From the NCBI RefSeq assembly GCF_001665875.1, contig NZ_LZTA01000097.1, positions 62,001 to 126,000 of the forward strand: DNA of 64,000 nucleotides. Direction: 5' to 3'. The translations under genes and the position numbers were made by a program. Under the pieces are notes generated by a model. That model searched no databases. It was not told where the DNA came from and worked only from the letters and a program-made list of their open reading frames with translations. Every line of letters begins with the position of its first letter. Positions within the stretch are counted from its first letter, which is position 1. Below, one piece after another: positions 24,201 through 34,925 of the stretch. The stretch is from Mycobacterium sp. 852002-40037_SCH5390672. GTDB lineage: Bacteria > Actinomycetota > Actinomycetes > Mycobacteriales > Mycobacteriaceae.

Positions 24201-25405
24201 ACGTCCTTGCCGGTGTAGATGGGGTTCATGTCCCGGGTCTGGGGCGAGGGCGCGCGATCGCAGTGCGCCAGTTCGGCACGCACCGCCGCGAAGAACTCGC
24301 GCGGCAGCGCGCACACGAAGCGCGGCCAGGTGTACCGGCCGGCCCAGTCACGGTGGATCTCGGTGACCCACTTGTTGGGCGGGGTGTAGTCGGTGCCGAC
24401 CGGCAGCAACACATTGCGGGTGAGTGCGACTTTTTTGAGCTGATCGAAGAGCTCATACGTGGCGGCCTCGGCCTCGCTCAGCGACGCCGCGGAATCCATC
24501 CACCAGCCGGCCGAATAATGCGCGGGCATGTAATGGGTGAGCAGCCCGCGGCCCGACGGCGAGATCCACTCGAACTCGCTGCTGAACTGCATGCGCTCCA
24601 CGCCGCCGGTTTCGGGATCACCCTGGGCCGGACCCCACTGGTGGTGCGGTCCCCTGGCCCACGAACTCGACGTCAGCCCCGCGTCGGCGGCCATCCCGGG
24701 GAATTGCGGATCGTGACCGAACACGTCCAGCTGCCACGCCGTGGCCGGGTCGCCTCCCAGGACATGGCGCTGAAAACCCATGCCATGCACCAGGTTTCGA
24801 ATCGTCGTTTCCGGGCTGGTGAGGTTGGTGTTGGGTTCGTTGTACGTACCACCCATCACCTCGACGCGGCCCTGGGCGATGAACCGGCGCAGGTCGGCAC
24901 GGTCTTCGGGGCGGGTGTCCCAGTAGGGCTTGAGGTAGTCGACCTCGGCCAGCACGAACTTGTAGTCGGGATCGCGGCGGGCCATCTCCAGATGGGCGTG
25001 CACCAGCTCGAACCCGTTGGTCTGGCGGGCCCGCCCCGGCGGGTCCTCGGTCCACTCGCTGGTATAGGCGCCCTGGGTGTTCCACCACACCGGGTCGTAG
25101 TGGAAGTGGCTGATCATGAACATGGTCCAGCCGGGCTCGGCCACGGTGAACTCGAACGGCAGCCGCAGACCACCGGCGTGCACCCGCGCGGGCCGGCGCT
25201 GTCCGGCGACAGCCTCATCGACGGTCACCGCAACCTCCACGGCCTCGCATCCGCGTTCGGCAACCGCCCGCCCGCGCAGGCCGCGGCCGTCGATGCGAAT
25301 CGGCGTGGGCTTCCCACAGTCGGAGACGGTGACGCGGACCAGTTGCAGCGGCGCGTCCGGTGGCCCGACGAAGAGCTCGGTCGACTCGGCCTTCGTTATT
25401 CGCAT
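21227..25405 (-). CDS. Glycoside hydrolase family 38 alpha-mannosidase (Rv0648-like)
   Basis: This 1392-residue GH38 enzyme is expected to hydrolyse alpha-mannosyl linkages. The N-terminal catalytic domain contains the zinc motif SHFHYDPVWWNTQGAY (about residue 98 on), FVLAEVDYLKPY, and the nucleophile region WQLDVFGHDPQFPGMAADAG. A mid-domain (PDTRDMNPIYTGKD-type region, then YGAHHDAITGSESDQVYLDLL) supplies the second zinc histidines. Beta-sandwich domains follow, with a long C-terminal part. No signal peptide is visible, so it looks cytosolic. It appears to lead an operon with the Rv0649-like and ROK kinase genes. It is longer than the M. tuberculosis form as I remember it (about 1215). Confidence 0.9.
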   Translation of the reverse strand: MRITKAESTELFVGPPDAPLQLVRVTVSDCGKPTPIRIDGRGLRGRAVAERGCEAVEVAVTVDEAVAGQRRPARVHAGGLRLPFEFTVAEPGWTMFMISHFHYDPVWWNTQGAYTSEWTEDPPGRARQTNGFELVHAHLEMARRDPDYKFVLAEVDYLKPYWDTRPEDRADLRRFIAQGRVEVMGGTYNEPNTNLTSPETTIRNLVHGMGFQRHVLGGDPATAWQLDVFGHDPQFPGMAADAGLTSSSWARGPHHQWGPAQGDPETGGVERMQFSSEFEWISPSGRGLLTHYMPAHYSAGWWMDSAASLSEAEAATYELFDQLKKVALTRNVLLPVGTDYTPPNKWVTEIHRDWAGRYTWPRFVCALPREFFAAVRAELAHCDRAPSPQTRDMNPIYTGKDVSYIDTKQANRAAENAVLQAERFAVFAGLLSGAPYPQAALAKAWVQLAYGAHHDAITGSESDQVYLDLLTGWRDAWELGTAARDNSLALLSGAVGVAEGDVIVWNPLTCPRTDIVTARLDHPAGRVRVFDTDGAELAAHVEHDGRSVSWLARDVPSLGWRAYRLVPTEPDGPGGWRSVAGSVISNEHYRVEVDPARGGGVASLIQDGRELIADGRVGNELAVYEEYPAHPSQGEGPWHLLPKGPVVCSSEAPARVRAYHGPLGQRVVVQGRIGTLLRYTQTLTLWRGVARVDCRTTIDEFSGADQLVRLRWPCPVPGAMPVSEVGDAVVGRGFALLHEGTRSVDTAQHLWTLDNPAYGWFGLSSAARVRISGSGVRAVSVAEVVSPTEAASGPLARELMVALVRAGVTATCSAADKPRYGNLEVDSNLPDVRIALGGPGRNAFAAAVLADAGPAYRDELDRQLATTGRARIWVPAETPLDAVWVPDADLRSLRALPVLVIDGRDADHLRAAIAAVADDLGDAEIVVTQQPPSGTVAFEDRTVALLNRGVPSFAVDTEGTLHTALMRSCTGWPSGIWIDDPRRTAPDGSNFQLQHWTHAFDYALVSAAGDWRQAQIPTRGARFSQPLLAVTARRRGGALPPTGSLLRVEPAESVQLGALKAAGNPLTAGSAAPLDPNAIALRLVETTGTTTHVVIDSDVATVNDLQRVDLLETRPEPVPSIELHGYQVATVLARFAAPRAVTGAAVLAPHAEAAQPLYARYWLHNRGPAPLGGLPAVAHLHPSQLTAEPGGEVTLRLTAASDSTDATLHGAVVLGCPAGWTPMPAELPFTLCTGDYLHTDVVVSVPARAEPGLYPVRAELRITGEGVPASWRQPVEDVCVVAVGDPGELVYLADGPAEVTLEAGEAGAVTVTVGSHAAADLALEAHLISPWGTWEWMGPGALGAVLPARGTVDLGFQLTPPAWLDPGQWWALVRVGCSGRLVYSPAVKVTVT

Positions 25406-25460
25406 GCCGAAACCACCTGCATCCCCGCACCTTACGGCGCACGAGACCTAGGATCGACTC

Positions 25461-26075
25461 ATGCCCGCACTCGCCCCGCCGGTGGCCGACGAACGTAGCG
25501 CCCTGCGCGATTTCCTGGAGTTTCACCAGAGCGCGTATTTCGCGGTCAGCCATGGCCTCACCGACGACCAGGCCCGGTCAACGCCTTCGGTCAGCGCGTT
25601 GTCGATCGGCGGGCTGATCAAACACGCCACCGGAATGCAGCGCAGCTGGATGGCGCGCGTCGCCGCCGCACCGGACGCGCCGCCGAAAGACAACCGCCCG
25701 TTCGAGCAGATCACCAAGGACTTCGGCGATCAGCACGTGATGCGGCCCGACGAGACGCTGGCCGGGTTGTTGCGGGCGTTCGAGGCGCAGAACGCGACGA
25801 CGCTGCGGCTGGCGGAGACCGCCGACCTGGAAGCCGCGGTGCCCGTCCCGCACGACATCCCGTGGTTTCCCAAGAATCAGCAGGCCTGGTCGGTGCGCTG
25901 GGTGATCCTGCATGTGATCAACGAGCTGGCCCGGCATGCCGGGCACGCCGACATCATCCGGGAGACGATCGACGGCGCCACCATGTACGAGTTGATCGCC
26001 GCGCGGGAGAACTGGGCGATCGAGGGCTGGGTGCAGCCCTGGAAAAGCGAGGGAAGCGACGGGCGTCCGAGGTAG
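25461..26075 (+). CDS. DinB/DUF664-family protein
   Basis: This 204-residue protein has a four-helix DinB-like pattern. LSIGGLIKHATGMQRSWM and ILHVINELARHAGHADIIRE supply the spaced histidines of the metal site. Such proteins are often mycothiol-dependent thiol transferases; that role is inferred from the family. It is divergent from the GH38 gene across 55 bp and precedes the ABC1 kinase by 41 bp on the same strand. M. tuberculosis has no gene here that I recall. Confidence 0.83.
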   Translation: MPALAPPVADERSALRDFLEFHQSAYFAVSHGLTDDQARSTPSVSALSIGGLIKHATGMQRSWMARVAAAPDAPPKDNRPFEQITKDFGDQHVMRPDETLAGLLRAFEAQNATTLRLAETADLEAAVPVPHDIPWFPKNQQAWSVRWVILHVINELARHAGHADIIRETIDGATMYELIAARENWAIEGWVQPWKSEGSDGRPR

Positions 26076-26116
26076 AGGATTGGGACTCCTGCGTGCCGAT
26101 TTGGCACACTGCACAG

Positions 26117-27463
26117 ATGAGCCCTACCAAACATCGAGAGGGGGCCAAGCTCGACCGGGTGCCGTTGCCGGTCGAAGCGGCCCGGGTTGCAGTGACAGGT
26201 TGGCAGGTCACCCGCACCGCCGCTCGCATCGTCACCAAGCTGCCGGGCAGGGGTCCGTGGCAGCAGAAGGTGATCAAGCAGCTCCCGCAGACGTTCGCCG
26301 ACCTGGGACCGACGTACGTCAAGTTCGGACAGATCGTGGCGTCCAGTCCCGGGGCGTTCGGTGAATCGCTGTCCCGGGAGTTCCGCGGCCTGCTCGACCG
26401 GGTACCACCTGCCAATTCCGAGGAAATCCACAAGCTGTTCGTCGAAGACCTCGGCGGCGACCCGTCCGAGTTGTTCGCCAAATGGGACGAGACGCCGTTC
26501 GCCTCGGCCTCCATCGCGCAGGTCCACTACGCCACCCTGCACACCGGCGAGGAGGTCGTCGTCAAGATCCAGCGCCCCGGTATCCGGCGCCGGGTCGCGG
26601 CCGACCTGCAAATCCTGAAACGTTTCGCCCAGGCCGTCGAGCTGGCCAAGCTGGGCCGCCGGCTCTCGGCACAAGACGTGGTCGCCGACTTCTCCGACAA
26701 CCTGGCCGAGGAGCTGAATTTCCGGCTGGAGGCGCAGTCGATGGAGGCGTGGGTATCGCACCTGCACGCCTCCCCGCTGGGCCGCAACATCCGGGTGCCG
26801 CAGGTGTTCTGGGACTTCACCAGTGACCGGGTGTTGACGATGGAACGGGTCCACGGCATCCGCATCGACGACGTCGCCGCCATCCGCAAGGCCGGGTTCG
26901 ACGGAGTCGAGCTGGTCAAGGCCTTGCTGTTCTCACTCTTCGAGGGCGGGCTGCGGCACGGGCTGTTCCACGGCGACCTGCACGCCGGCAACCTCTACGT
27001 CGACGAGACGGGCCGCATCGTCTTCTTCGACTTCGGGATCATGGGCCGCGTCGATCCCCGCACCCGCTGGCTGCTGCGCGAGCTGGTGTACGCCCTGCTG
27101 GTCAAGAAGGACCATGCCGCGGCGGGCAAGATCGTGGTGCTGATGGGCGCCGTCGGCACCATGAAGCCGGAGGCCGAGGCCGCCAAGGACCTGGAGCGCT
27201 TCGCCACCCCGTTGACCATGCAGACGCTGGGTGACATGTCCTACGCCGACATCGGCCGGCAGCTGTCGGCGCTGGCCGACGCCTACGACGTCAAGCTCCC
27301 CCGCGAGCTGGTGCTGATCGGCAAGCAATTCCTCTACGTCGAGCGGTACATGAAGCTGCTGGCGCCCAAGTGGCAGATGATGTCGGATCCGCAACTGACG
27401 GGTTATTTCGCGAACTTCATGGTCGAAGTCAGCCGCGAGCATCAATCCGACATCGAGGTATAG
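26117..27463 (+). CDS. ABC1/UbiB-family atypical kinase (Rv0647c-like)
   Basis: This 448-residue protein belongs to the ABC1/UbiB/ADCK family. The KxGQ motif is present (YVKFGQIVASSPGAF), as are the Ala-rich nucleotide loop (FASASIAQVHYA), the catalytic lysine (VVVKIQRPG), FHGDLHAGNLYV and the DFG-like FFDFGIMGR. The family supports quinone or lipid metabolism through ATP hydrolysis. The start gives MSPTKHREGAKLD; upstream in-frame sequence belongs to the overlap with the previous gene. lipG follows after 11 bp, as in M. tuberculosis. Confidence 0.88.
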   Translation: MSPTKHREGAKLDRVPLPVEAARVAVTGWQVTRTAARIVTKLPGRGPWQQKVIKQLPQTFADLGPTYVKFGQIVASSPGAFGESLSREFRGLLDRVPPANSEEIHKLFVEDLGGDPSELFAKWDETPFASASIAQVHYATLHTGEEVVVKIQRPGIRRRVAADLQILKRFAQAVELAKLGRRLSAQDVVADFSDNLAEELNFRLEAQSMEAWVSHLHASPLGRNIRVPQVFWDFTSDRVLTMERVHGIRIDDVAAIRKAGFDGVELVKALLFSLFEGGLRHGLFHGDLHAGNLYVDETGRIVFFDFGIMGRVDPRTRWLLRELVYALLVKKDHAAAGKIVVLMGAVGTMKPEAEAAKDLERFATPLTMQTLGDMSYADIGRQLSALADAYDVKLPRELVLIGKQFLYVERYMKLLAPKWQMMSDPQLTGYFANFMVEVSREHQSDIEV

Positions 27464-27474
27464 GAGCTTCTCTG

Positions 27475-29329
<1,855 letters not shown>

Positions 29330-29462
29330 CGACCGCCTCCGGTTCACGTTCCGCGCTTCGGACTGAACCGAACGATTAGCGGCCTCGTCCTTCCGGGTAT
29401 ACATGCGTGCACGGGCGCCGGACTGTCGAGGGGGCCAGCGAGGTCCAGAAAGGCGTTGCTTT

Positions 29463-30329
29463 ATGGACGCCAAAAAATTGACGCCGCATTTCGAAGAGGT
29501 GCAGGCGCACTATGACCTGTCGGACGATTTCTTTCGCCTGTTCCTCGATCCGACCCAGACGTATAGCTGCGCGTATTTCGCCCGCGACGACATGACGCTG
29601 CAAGAGGCACAGATCGCGAAAATCGATCTGGCGCTGGGCAAGCTGGGGCTGCAACCCGGCATGACGCTGCTCGACGTGGGCTGCGGGTGGGGCGCCACCA
29701 TGCGCCGCGCAATCGAGCGGTATGACGTGAACGTCATCGGGCTGACATTGTCCAAGAACCAGGCCACCCACGTGCAGAAGTCGTTCGATGCGATGGACTC
29801 CCCGCGCGGCAGGCGGGTGCTGTTGCACGGCTGGGAAGAATTCGATGAACCCGTCGACCGGATCGTGTCGATCGGCGCCTTCGAGCACTTCGGTCGCGAT
29901 CGCTACGACGATTTCTTCGCCATGGCGCACAGCGTGCTGCCCTCCGACGGCGTCATGCTGTTGCATTCGATCACCGCGCTGACCCGAGACCAGCTCAGTG
30001 TGCAGGGCCTGCGCACCTCCATGGACATGGTCCGCTTCCTCAAGTTCATCCTCACCGAGATCTTTCCCGGCGGTGGCGCGCCGACGATCCAGATGGTGGA
30101 GGAGCACTCGGCGAAGGCGGGTTTCACGCTCACCCGCCGCCAGTCGCTGCAGCCGCATTACGCGAGGACCCTGAGCCTGTGGTCGAAAGCACTGAGCGAG
30201 AACAGGGACCGCGCGACCGATATCCAATCCGCCGAGGTCTACGAGCGCTACATGAAATATCTGACCGGCTGCGCCAACGCTTTCCGGTCGGGATGGGTGG
30301 ACGTGAACCAGTTCACCCTGGAAAAGTAG
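29463..30329 (+). CDS. mmaA2: Cyclopropane mycolic acid synthase MmaA2
   Basis: This 288-residue SAM-dependent cyclopropane synthase acts on mycolates (MmaA2 makes the distal cis-cyclopropane of alpha-mycolates). Motifs: [37 protein letters not shown], the SAM site [15 protein letters not shown] and IVSIGAFEHFG, with C-terminal [15 protein letters not shown]. It follows mmaA1 after 133 bp. I name it by position and by the closest remembered sequence; CmaA1 and PcaA are close paralogues and could be confused with it. Confidence 0.84.
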   Translation: MDAKKLTPHFEEVQAHYDLSDDFFRLFLDPTQTYSCAYFARDDMTLQEAQIAKIDLALGKLGLQPGMTLLDVGCGWGATMRRAIERYDVNVIGLTLSKNQATHVQKSFDAMDSPRGRRVLLHGWEEFDEPVDRIVSIGAFEHFGRDRYDDFFAMAHSVLPSDGVMLLHSITALTRDQLSVQGLRTSMDMVRFLKFILTEIFPGGGAPTIQMVEEHSAKAGFTLTRRQSLQPHYARTLSLWSKALSENRDRATDIQSAEVYERYMKYLTGCANAFRSGWVDVNQFTLEK

Positions 30330-30436
30330 ATCGAGAAACTCGAGTCAGAGCGCCCGCAGATCCGCAGTATCTGACTGGCCGAGTGTAGGGTCGCCGGGGA
30401 TGGTCACCTCGAGGTGTCTGTCCTTGGGGAGGACGA

Positions 30437-30999
30437 ATGTCTGACAACTCCGTGGAAGCCATGCTTCCGCGGGCGAATTTCGCTGATGTCCAGGCGCACT
30501 ACGACCTGTCCGACGAGTTCTTCGCGCTATTTCAGGACCCCACCCGCACGTACAGCTGTCCGTACTTTCCGCGCGAGGGCATGACCTTGCAGGAAGCGCA
30601 GCTCGCCAAGCTGGACCTGACGCTGGGCAAGCTCGGACTCGAGCCGGGGATGACCTTGCTCGACGTCGGCTGCGGCTGGGGTTCGGTCATGAAGCACGCC
30701 GTGGAAAAGTACGACGTCAACGTCGTCGGGTTGACGCTGTCCAAGAACCAGCATGCCCACTGCCAGCAAGTGCTCGACGGTATCGACTCGAACCGCTCGC
30801 GACGTGCGCTGCTGTGCGACTGGGCGGACTTCGCCAGGACTCTCGACCTGTGGGTCGAGGCGTTGGCGGCACATAAGGATGAGGCGTTGAGATCCAGTCC
30901 GAAGAAATCTTCGAGCGGTACATGAAGTACTTGACCGGCTGCGCCGGGGCTTTCCGGACGGGCTACATCGACTGCAACCAGTTCACCCTGAAAAAGTAA
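30437..30999 (+). pseudogene. mmaA3: mmaA3 pseudogene (methoxymycolate methyltransferase, internal deletion and frameshift)
   Basis: The N-terminal part [23 protein letters not shown] through [21 protein letters not shown] and [19 protein letters not shown] is MmaA3-like and starts with a good ATG and GGGGAGGA. After CDWADFA the frame jumps to [19 protein letters not shown], the C-terminal region. About 106 codons are missing compared with mmaA2 of this window, including the active-site EHFG and EIFPGG regions. A single-base loss near 30888-30891 then shifts the frame; the other frame still spells [21 protein letters not shown] to the original stop at 30997-30999. The enzyme cannot be functional. 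MmaA3 O-methylates hydroxymycolates to methoxymycolates. Confidence 0.93.
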
Positions 31000-31168
31000 A
31001 CTCTTGCATGGATTATCTGACTGCGGGCACAGCATCCAACCCCGAGCGACTCTGCATCCACCCCAGTCAGACGACACCTCAACATTGGGTATCGTTGCAC
31101 GTCACACCACCCCTCGATGCGTGCGTGGGTTATAGGCAATGAACCTCATCCACGAGAACAGGACGAAA

Positions 31169-32065
31169 ATGGCCGAGCACCCGATTAGCCCGACGAAGAC
31201 GCGGACGCGTTCGGAAGACATCCAGGCGCATTACGACGTCTCCGACGACTTCTTCGGCCTGTTCCAGGATCCGACCCGGACCTACAGCTGCGCCTACTTC
31301 GAGCGCGACGACATGAGCCTGGAAGAGGCCCAATACGCCAAGATCGACCTCAACCTGGACAAGCTGGACCTCAAGCCGGGCATGACCCTGCTGGACATCG
31401 GCTGCGGTTGGGGCACCACCATGAAGCGCGCCGTCGAACGGTTCGACGTCAACGTCATCGGCCTGACGCTGTCCAAGAACCAGCACGCCCGCAGCGAGGA
31501 ACTGCTCGGGTCGCTGGACAGCAACCGCTCCCGTCAGGTGCGGCTGCAAAACTGGGAGGACTTCTCCGACCCGGTCGACCGCATCGTGTCGATCGAGGCC
31601 TTCGAGCACTTCGGCCACGAGAACTACGACGACTTCTTCAAGCGGACTTTCGACATCATGCCCGAGGACGGCCGGATGACCGTTCAGAGCAGTGTCAGCT
31701 ACCACCCGTACGAGTTCGCCGCGCGGGGCAAGAAGCTGACGTTCGAGACGGCGCGGTTCATCAAGTTCATCGTCACCGAGATCTTCCCGGGCGGGCGGCT
31801 GCCGTCCACCCAGATGATGGTCGATCACGGCGAGAAGGCGGGATTTATTGTGCCCGAACCGCTTTCGCTGCGTCCGGACTACATCAAGACGCTGCACATC
31901 TGGGGCGACACGCTCGAGTCGAACCGGGACAAGGCCATCGAGGTGACCTCTGAAGAGGTCTACAACCGATACATCAAGTACCTGCGTGGCTGCGAGCACT
32001 ACTTCGCCGAGGAGATGCTCGACGTCAGCCTGGTGACCTACCTCAAGCCGGGTGCCTCGAACTAG
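31169..32065 (+). CDS. mmaA4: Hydroxymycolate synthase MmaA4
   Basis: This 298-residue enzyme uses SAM to introduce the methyl and hydroxyl group that gives oxygenated (hydroxy-, then keto- or methoxy-) mycolates. [14 protein letters not shown] at the start, [32 protein letters not shown] loop [50 protein letters not shown] and the C-terminal [11 protein letters not shown] identify MmaA4. The ATG has AGGA 5 bases upstream. It is intact, so oxygenated mycolates should be made even though mmaA3 is broken. Confidence 0.93.
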   Translation: MAEHPISPTKTRTRSEDIQAHYDVSDDFFGLFQDPTRTYSCAYFERDDMSLEEAQYAKIDLNLDKLDLKPGMTLLDIGCGWGTTMKRAVERFDVNVIGLTLSKNQHARSEELLGSLDSNRSRQVRLQNWEDFSDPVDRIVSIEAFEHFGHENYDDFFKRTFDIMPEDGRMTVQSSVSYHPYEFAARGKKLTFETARFIKFIVTEIFPGGRLPSTQMMVDHGEKAGFIVPEPLSLRPDYIKTLHIWGDTLESNRDKAIEVTSEEVYNRYIKYLRGCEHYFAEEMLDVSLVTYLKPGASN

Positions 32066-32168
32066 TTGGGGCCTGATTTTGTGGCACCTGTCGGATTAGC
32101 GCTGCGCGGTTCGTCGAGTAGGTAGAGAGTGGAGCACACGGCTTCGCTCACTACCGGAGGTGACGAAC

Positions 32169-32867
32169 ATGCAGTACTTCGCCTTGTTGATCAGCAAAGA
32201 ACAAGAGCGCACGCCCGACGAATACGGCGCCATCATGACGGCGTTTGAGGACTTCCATGCCAAGGCGGGATCGGCGATCAAAGCCGGGGACGCGCTGGCG
32301 CCCGCCGCGGCCGCAGCGGTCATCACCGGGGGCCCGGATGCGCCAATGGTCACCGATGGTCCCTTCGCAGAGGCCGCCGAGGTGGCGTGCGGTTATTACG
32401 TCTTCGAGGCCGACAACCTCGACGAGGCGTTGGCGCTGGCCCGCGACGTCCCGATCGCCCAGCACGGCGCGGTGGAGCTGTGGCCGGTTGTTCACTCCAT
32501 CGAGCCGTCCCGCACGCTCACCGGCGACGACTGGCTCGCGTTGCTGTTGGAACCCGCCGAATCGGCACACACACCGGGCACGCCGGAGTGGGGGGCAGTG
32601 GCGGCCAAGCACGCGGACCTGCACGCCGGCGCCGGTGATCACGTGATCGGTGGCGCCGCATTGCACGACCGGTCCACGGCCACGACCGTGCGCGTGCGCG
32701 ACGGTCAGGTCCTCATCACGGACGGGCCGTACGTCGAGGGCGCCGAAATCGCTACCGGGATCTACCTGCTCGGCGCCGCTGACCGCGATGAGGCCGTCAA
32801 GATCGCATCCATGATCCCCGCTTCGACGGTGCAACTGCGCCAGCTGGCGGGAATCTCGCACCGGTAG
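32169..32867 (+). CDS. Tandem YCII/DGPF-domain protein
   Basis: This 232-residue protein has two copies of the YCII-related DGPF domain. Each contains a near-DGPF signature: VTDGPFAEAAEVACGYYVFEA (about 60-80) and ITDGPYVEGAEIATGIYLL (about 185-205). The ATG at 32169 has GGAGG 8 bases upstream; a GTG at 32160 overlaps that site and is rejected. It lies 3 bp before an ECF42-type sigma factor gene, the usual partner of DGPF proteins. Biochemical function is unknown. Confidence 0.85.
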   Translation: MQYFALLISKEQERTPDEYGAIMTAFEDFHAKAGSAIKAGDALAPAAAAAVITGGPDAPMVTDGPFAEAAEVACGYYVFEADNLDEALALARDVPIAQHGAVELWPVVHSIEPSRTLTGDDWLALLLEPAESAHTPGTPEWGAVAAKHADLHAGAGDHVIGGAALHDRSTATTVRVRDGQVLITDGPYVEGAEIATGIYLLGAADRDEAVKIASMIPASTVQLRQLAGISHR

Positions 32868-32870
32868 CGC

Positions 32871-34097
32871 ATGACCAACCTGGACGGCGTCTTCCGCCGG
32901 GAATGGGGCCCGGCCGTGGCCGCGCTCGCGCGGTGGTCGGGTGACCTCACCGTCGCCGAGGACGCCGTCCAGGAGGCCTGCGCCGAAGCGCTGCGCGCTT
33001 GGCCGCGCGACGGGGTGCCCGCCAACCCGGGTGGCTGGCTGGTGACCGTCGGCCGTAACCGCGCCCGGGATCGGCTGCGCCGCGAATCCGTGCGCCCCGG
33101 AAAGGAATTGGCGGCTTTGAAAAGCTACGTGGACGAGATCAGGGCACGCACCGACCACAGCGATCCGCATCCGGTTCGCGACGACGAGTTGCGGATGATG
33201 TTCACCTGTGCCCACCCGGCGCTGGACCGGCAATCGCAATTGGCGCTCACGTTGCGGTTGGTGTCCGGTTTGACCGTCGGCGAGATCGCCCGTGCGCTCC
33301 TGCAGACGGAGGCGGCGATCGGGCAGCGAATCACCCGCGCCAAGAACAAGGTTCGCCATGCCAACATCCCGCTGCGGGTGCCGCCCGCCGAGTTGTTGCC
33401 CGAGCGCACACCGCACGTGTTCGGTTGCGTCTATTCGGTGTTCACCGAGGGCTACTGGTCGACCGCCGGCCCGTCGGCCATTCGGGACGACCTGTGTGAC
33501 GAGGGGATCCGGCTGGGCCTGGAGTTGTGCGCGCTGTTGCCCGACGAGCCGGAGGCGCACGCCTTGTCCGCGCTGATGCTGCTGCACGATTCACGGCGCG
33601 CGACCCGGGTGGACGACACCGGGATGCTGGTGCCGCTGGAAAATCAGGACCGGCGCCGGTGGGACCGCGGACGCATTTCGCGCGGGCTCGAGCTGCTGCG
33701 TCATGCGCAGGGCTCGACGGGCGCCTACTTGCCTCAGGCCGTGATCGCCGCGCTGCATGCCACGGCACCGTCCTGGGAGCAGACCGACTGGGTCGCCATC
33801 TGCACCGCATATGACCGGCTGTTCGCACTGACGGGCTCGCCGGTGGTGGCCGCCAACCGGGCGCTGGCGATCGGATTCCGCGACGGCCCCGCGGCCGGCC
33901 TGGCCGACCTGGACCAGGTGGCACACGATCCGCGGCTTACCCGCTCCAATCTCGTCGCGACCGTGCGCGCCGACCTGTTGCGGCGCTCGGGCAGACCCGC
34001 CGATGCGCTCACCTGGTATCGAATGGCGTTGGAGTCCAACGGATCTGATCCGGGCCGCGCATTTCTGCGGCGGCGCATCGTCGAGTGCGGCGGATAG
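32871..34097 (+). CDS. ECF sigma factor with C-terminal DUF6596/TPR-like domain (ECF42 type)
   Basis: This 408-residue protein has sigma region 2 at about 1-75 (VAEDAVQEACAEALRAWP, PGGWLVTVGRNRARDRLRR), sigma region 4 at about 120-170 (LTLRLVSGLTVGEIARALLQTEAAIGQRITRAKNKV) and a helical C-terminal domain with FTEGYWST and repeated helices. ECF42 sigma factors have this architecture and sit beside DGPF genes. No anti-sigma factor is seen; in this group the C-terminal extension is thought to control activity. The pair is inserted between mmaA4 and rplA relative to M. tuberculosis. Confidence 0.88.
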   Translation: MTNLDGVFRREWGPAVAALARWSGDLTVAEDAVQEACAEALRAWPRDGVPANPGGWLVTVGRNRARDRLRRESVRPGKELAALKSYVDEIRARTDHSDPHPVRDDELRMMFTCAHPALDRQSQLALTLRLVSGLTVGEIARALLQTEAAIGQRITRAKNKVRHANIPLRVPPAELLPERTPHVFGCVYSVFTEGYWSTAGPSAIRDDLCDEGIRLGLELCALLPDEPEAHALSALMLLHDSRRATRVDDTGMLVPLENQDRRRWDRGRISRGLELLRHAQGSTGAYLPQAVIAALHATAPSWEQTDWVAICTAYDRLFALTGSPVVAANRALAIGFRDGPAAGLADLDQVAHDPRLTRSNLVATVRADLLRRSGRPADALTWYRMALESNGSDPGRAFLRRRIVECGG

Positions 34098-34121
34098 TTG
34101 CCCCGCGAAATAGGTCGGTCA

Positions 34122-34143
34122 CCGCGGCGCCCGGGCGCCGCGG
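34122..34143. terminator. GC-rich perfect palindrome between convergent genes
   Basis: A perfect 22-bp palindrome, CCGCGGCGCC-CG-GGCGCCGCGG, lies between the stops of the ECF sigma gene (34097) and rplA (34147). It has no T-run; I read it as a factor-dependent or hairpin terminator for both directions. Confidence 0.5.
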
Positions 34144-34146
34144 AGC

Positions 34147-34854
34147 TCAGCCCTCCGAGAAGTTGCGGGTGACGGCCGGGTCTACCGGGATGCCCGGTCC
34201 CGTCGTCGTCGAGACCACGATCTTCTTCAGGTAACGGCCCTTCGACGCCGACGGCTTGAGCCGCAGCACCTCGTCCAGCGCGGCACCGTAGTTCTCGGCC
34301 AGGTCCTTCTCGTCGAACGAGGCCTTGCCGATGACGAAGTGCAGGTTGGCCTGCTTGTCCACCCGGAAGTTGATCTTGCCGCCCTTGATGTCGGCGACGG
34401 CCTTGGCGACATCGGGGGTCACGGTGCCGGTCTTGGGGTTCGGCATCAGTCCGCGGGGACCGAGCACGCGGGCGATACGACCCACCTTGGCCATCTGGTC
34501 CGGGGTCGCGATCGCGGCGTCGAATTCCAGCCAACCGCCCTGGATCTTCTCGATCAGGTCATCGCTACCGACAACATCGGCGCCCGCGGCGACGGCGGCA
34601 TCCGCTTTGTCGCCGACGGCGAACACCGCGACGCGGGCGGTCTTGCCGGTGCCGTGCGGCAGGTTGACCGTGCCACGGACCATTTGGTCGGCCTTGCGCG
34701 GGTCGACGCCCAACCGGATCGCGACCTCGACGGTCGGGTCCTGCTTGGTCGACGCCGTCTCCTTGGCGAGCTTGGCCGCCTCGAGCGGGGAGTACAGGTT
34801 GTCCCGGTCGATCTTCTCGGCGGCGGCGCGGTATGCCTTGCTGTTCTTGCTCAC
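34147..34854 (-). CDS. rplA: 50S ribosomal protein L1
   Basis: This 235-residue L1-stalk protein matches the M. tuberculosis length. Signature segments: [56 protein letters not shown] and [17 protein letters not shown]. The GTG start gives [12 protein letters not shown]; a TTG four codons upstream is less likely. It is last in the secE-nusG-rplK-rplA run. L1 commonly represses its own operon's translation. Confidence 0.96.
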   Translation of the reverse strand: MSKNSKAYRAAAEKIDRDNLYSPLEAAKLAKETASTKQDPTVEVAIRLGVDPRKADQMVRGTVNLPHGTGKTARVAVFAVGDKADAAVAAGADVVGSDDLIEKIQGGWLEFDAAIATPDQMAKVGRIARVLGPRGLMPNPKTGTVTPDVAKAVADIKGGKINFRVDKQANLHFVIGKASFDEKDLAENYGAALDEVLRLKPSASKGRYLKKIVVSTTTGPGIPVDPAVTRNFSEG

Positions 34855-34925
34855 GTACTCATCCAATCGTGGTGTTGGGTCGTGGTTAGGAAGCGGGCCG
34901 AAGCTGGCCCTCCCACGGTTAGGGG

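Noticed and set aside
21692-25498. Plus-strand frame of 1268 codons opposite the GH38 mannosidase
   Set aside because: The minus strand encodes clear GH38 motifs; the opposite frame is a GC-bias artefact rich in Arg, Gly, His and Val.
30437-30925. The truncated mmaA3 reading frame as an intact short gene (162 codons)
   Set aside because: It stops shortly after a frameshift, and the true C-terminus continues in another frame to the ancestral stop; half the catalytic domain is missing.
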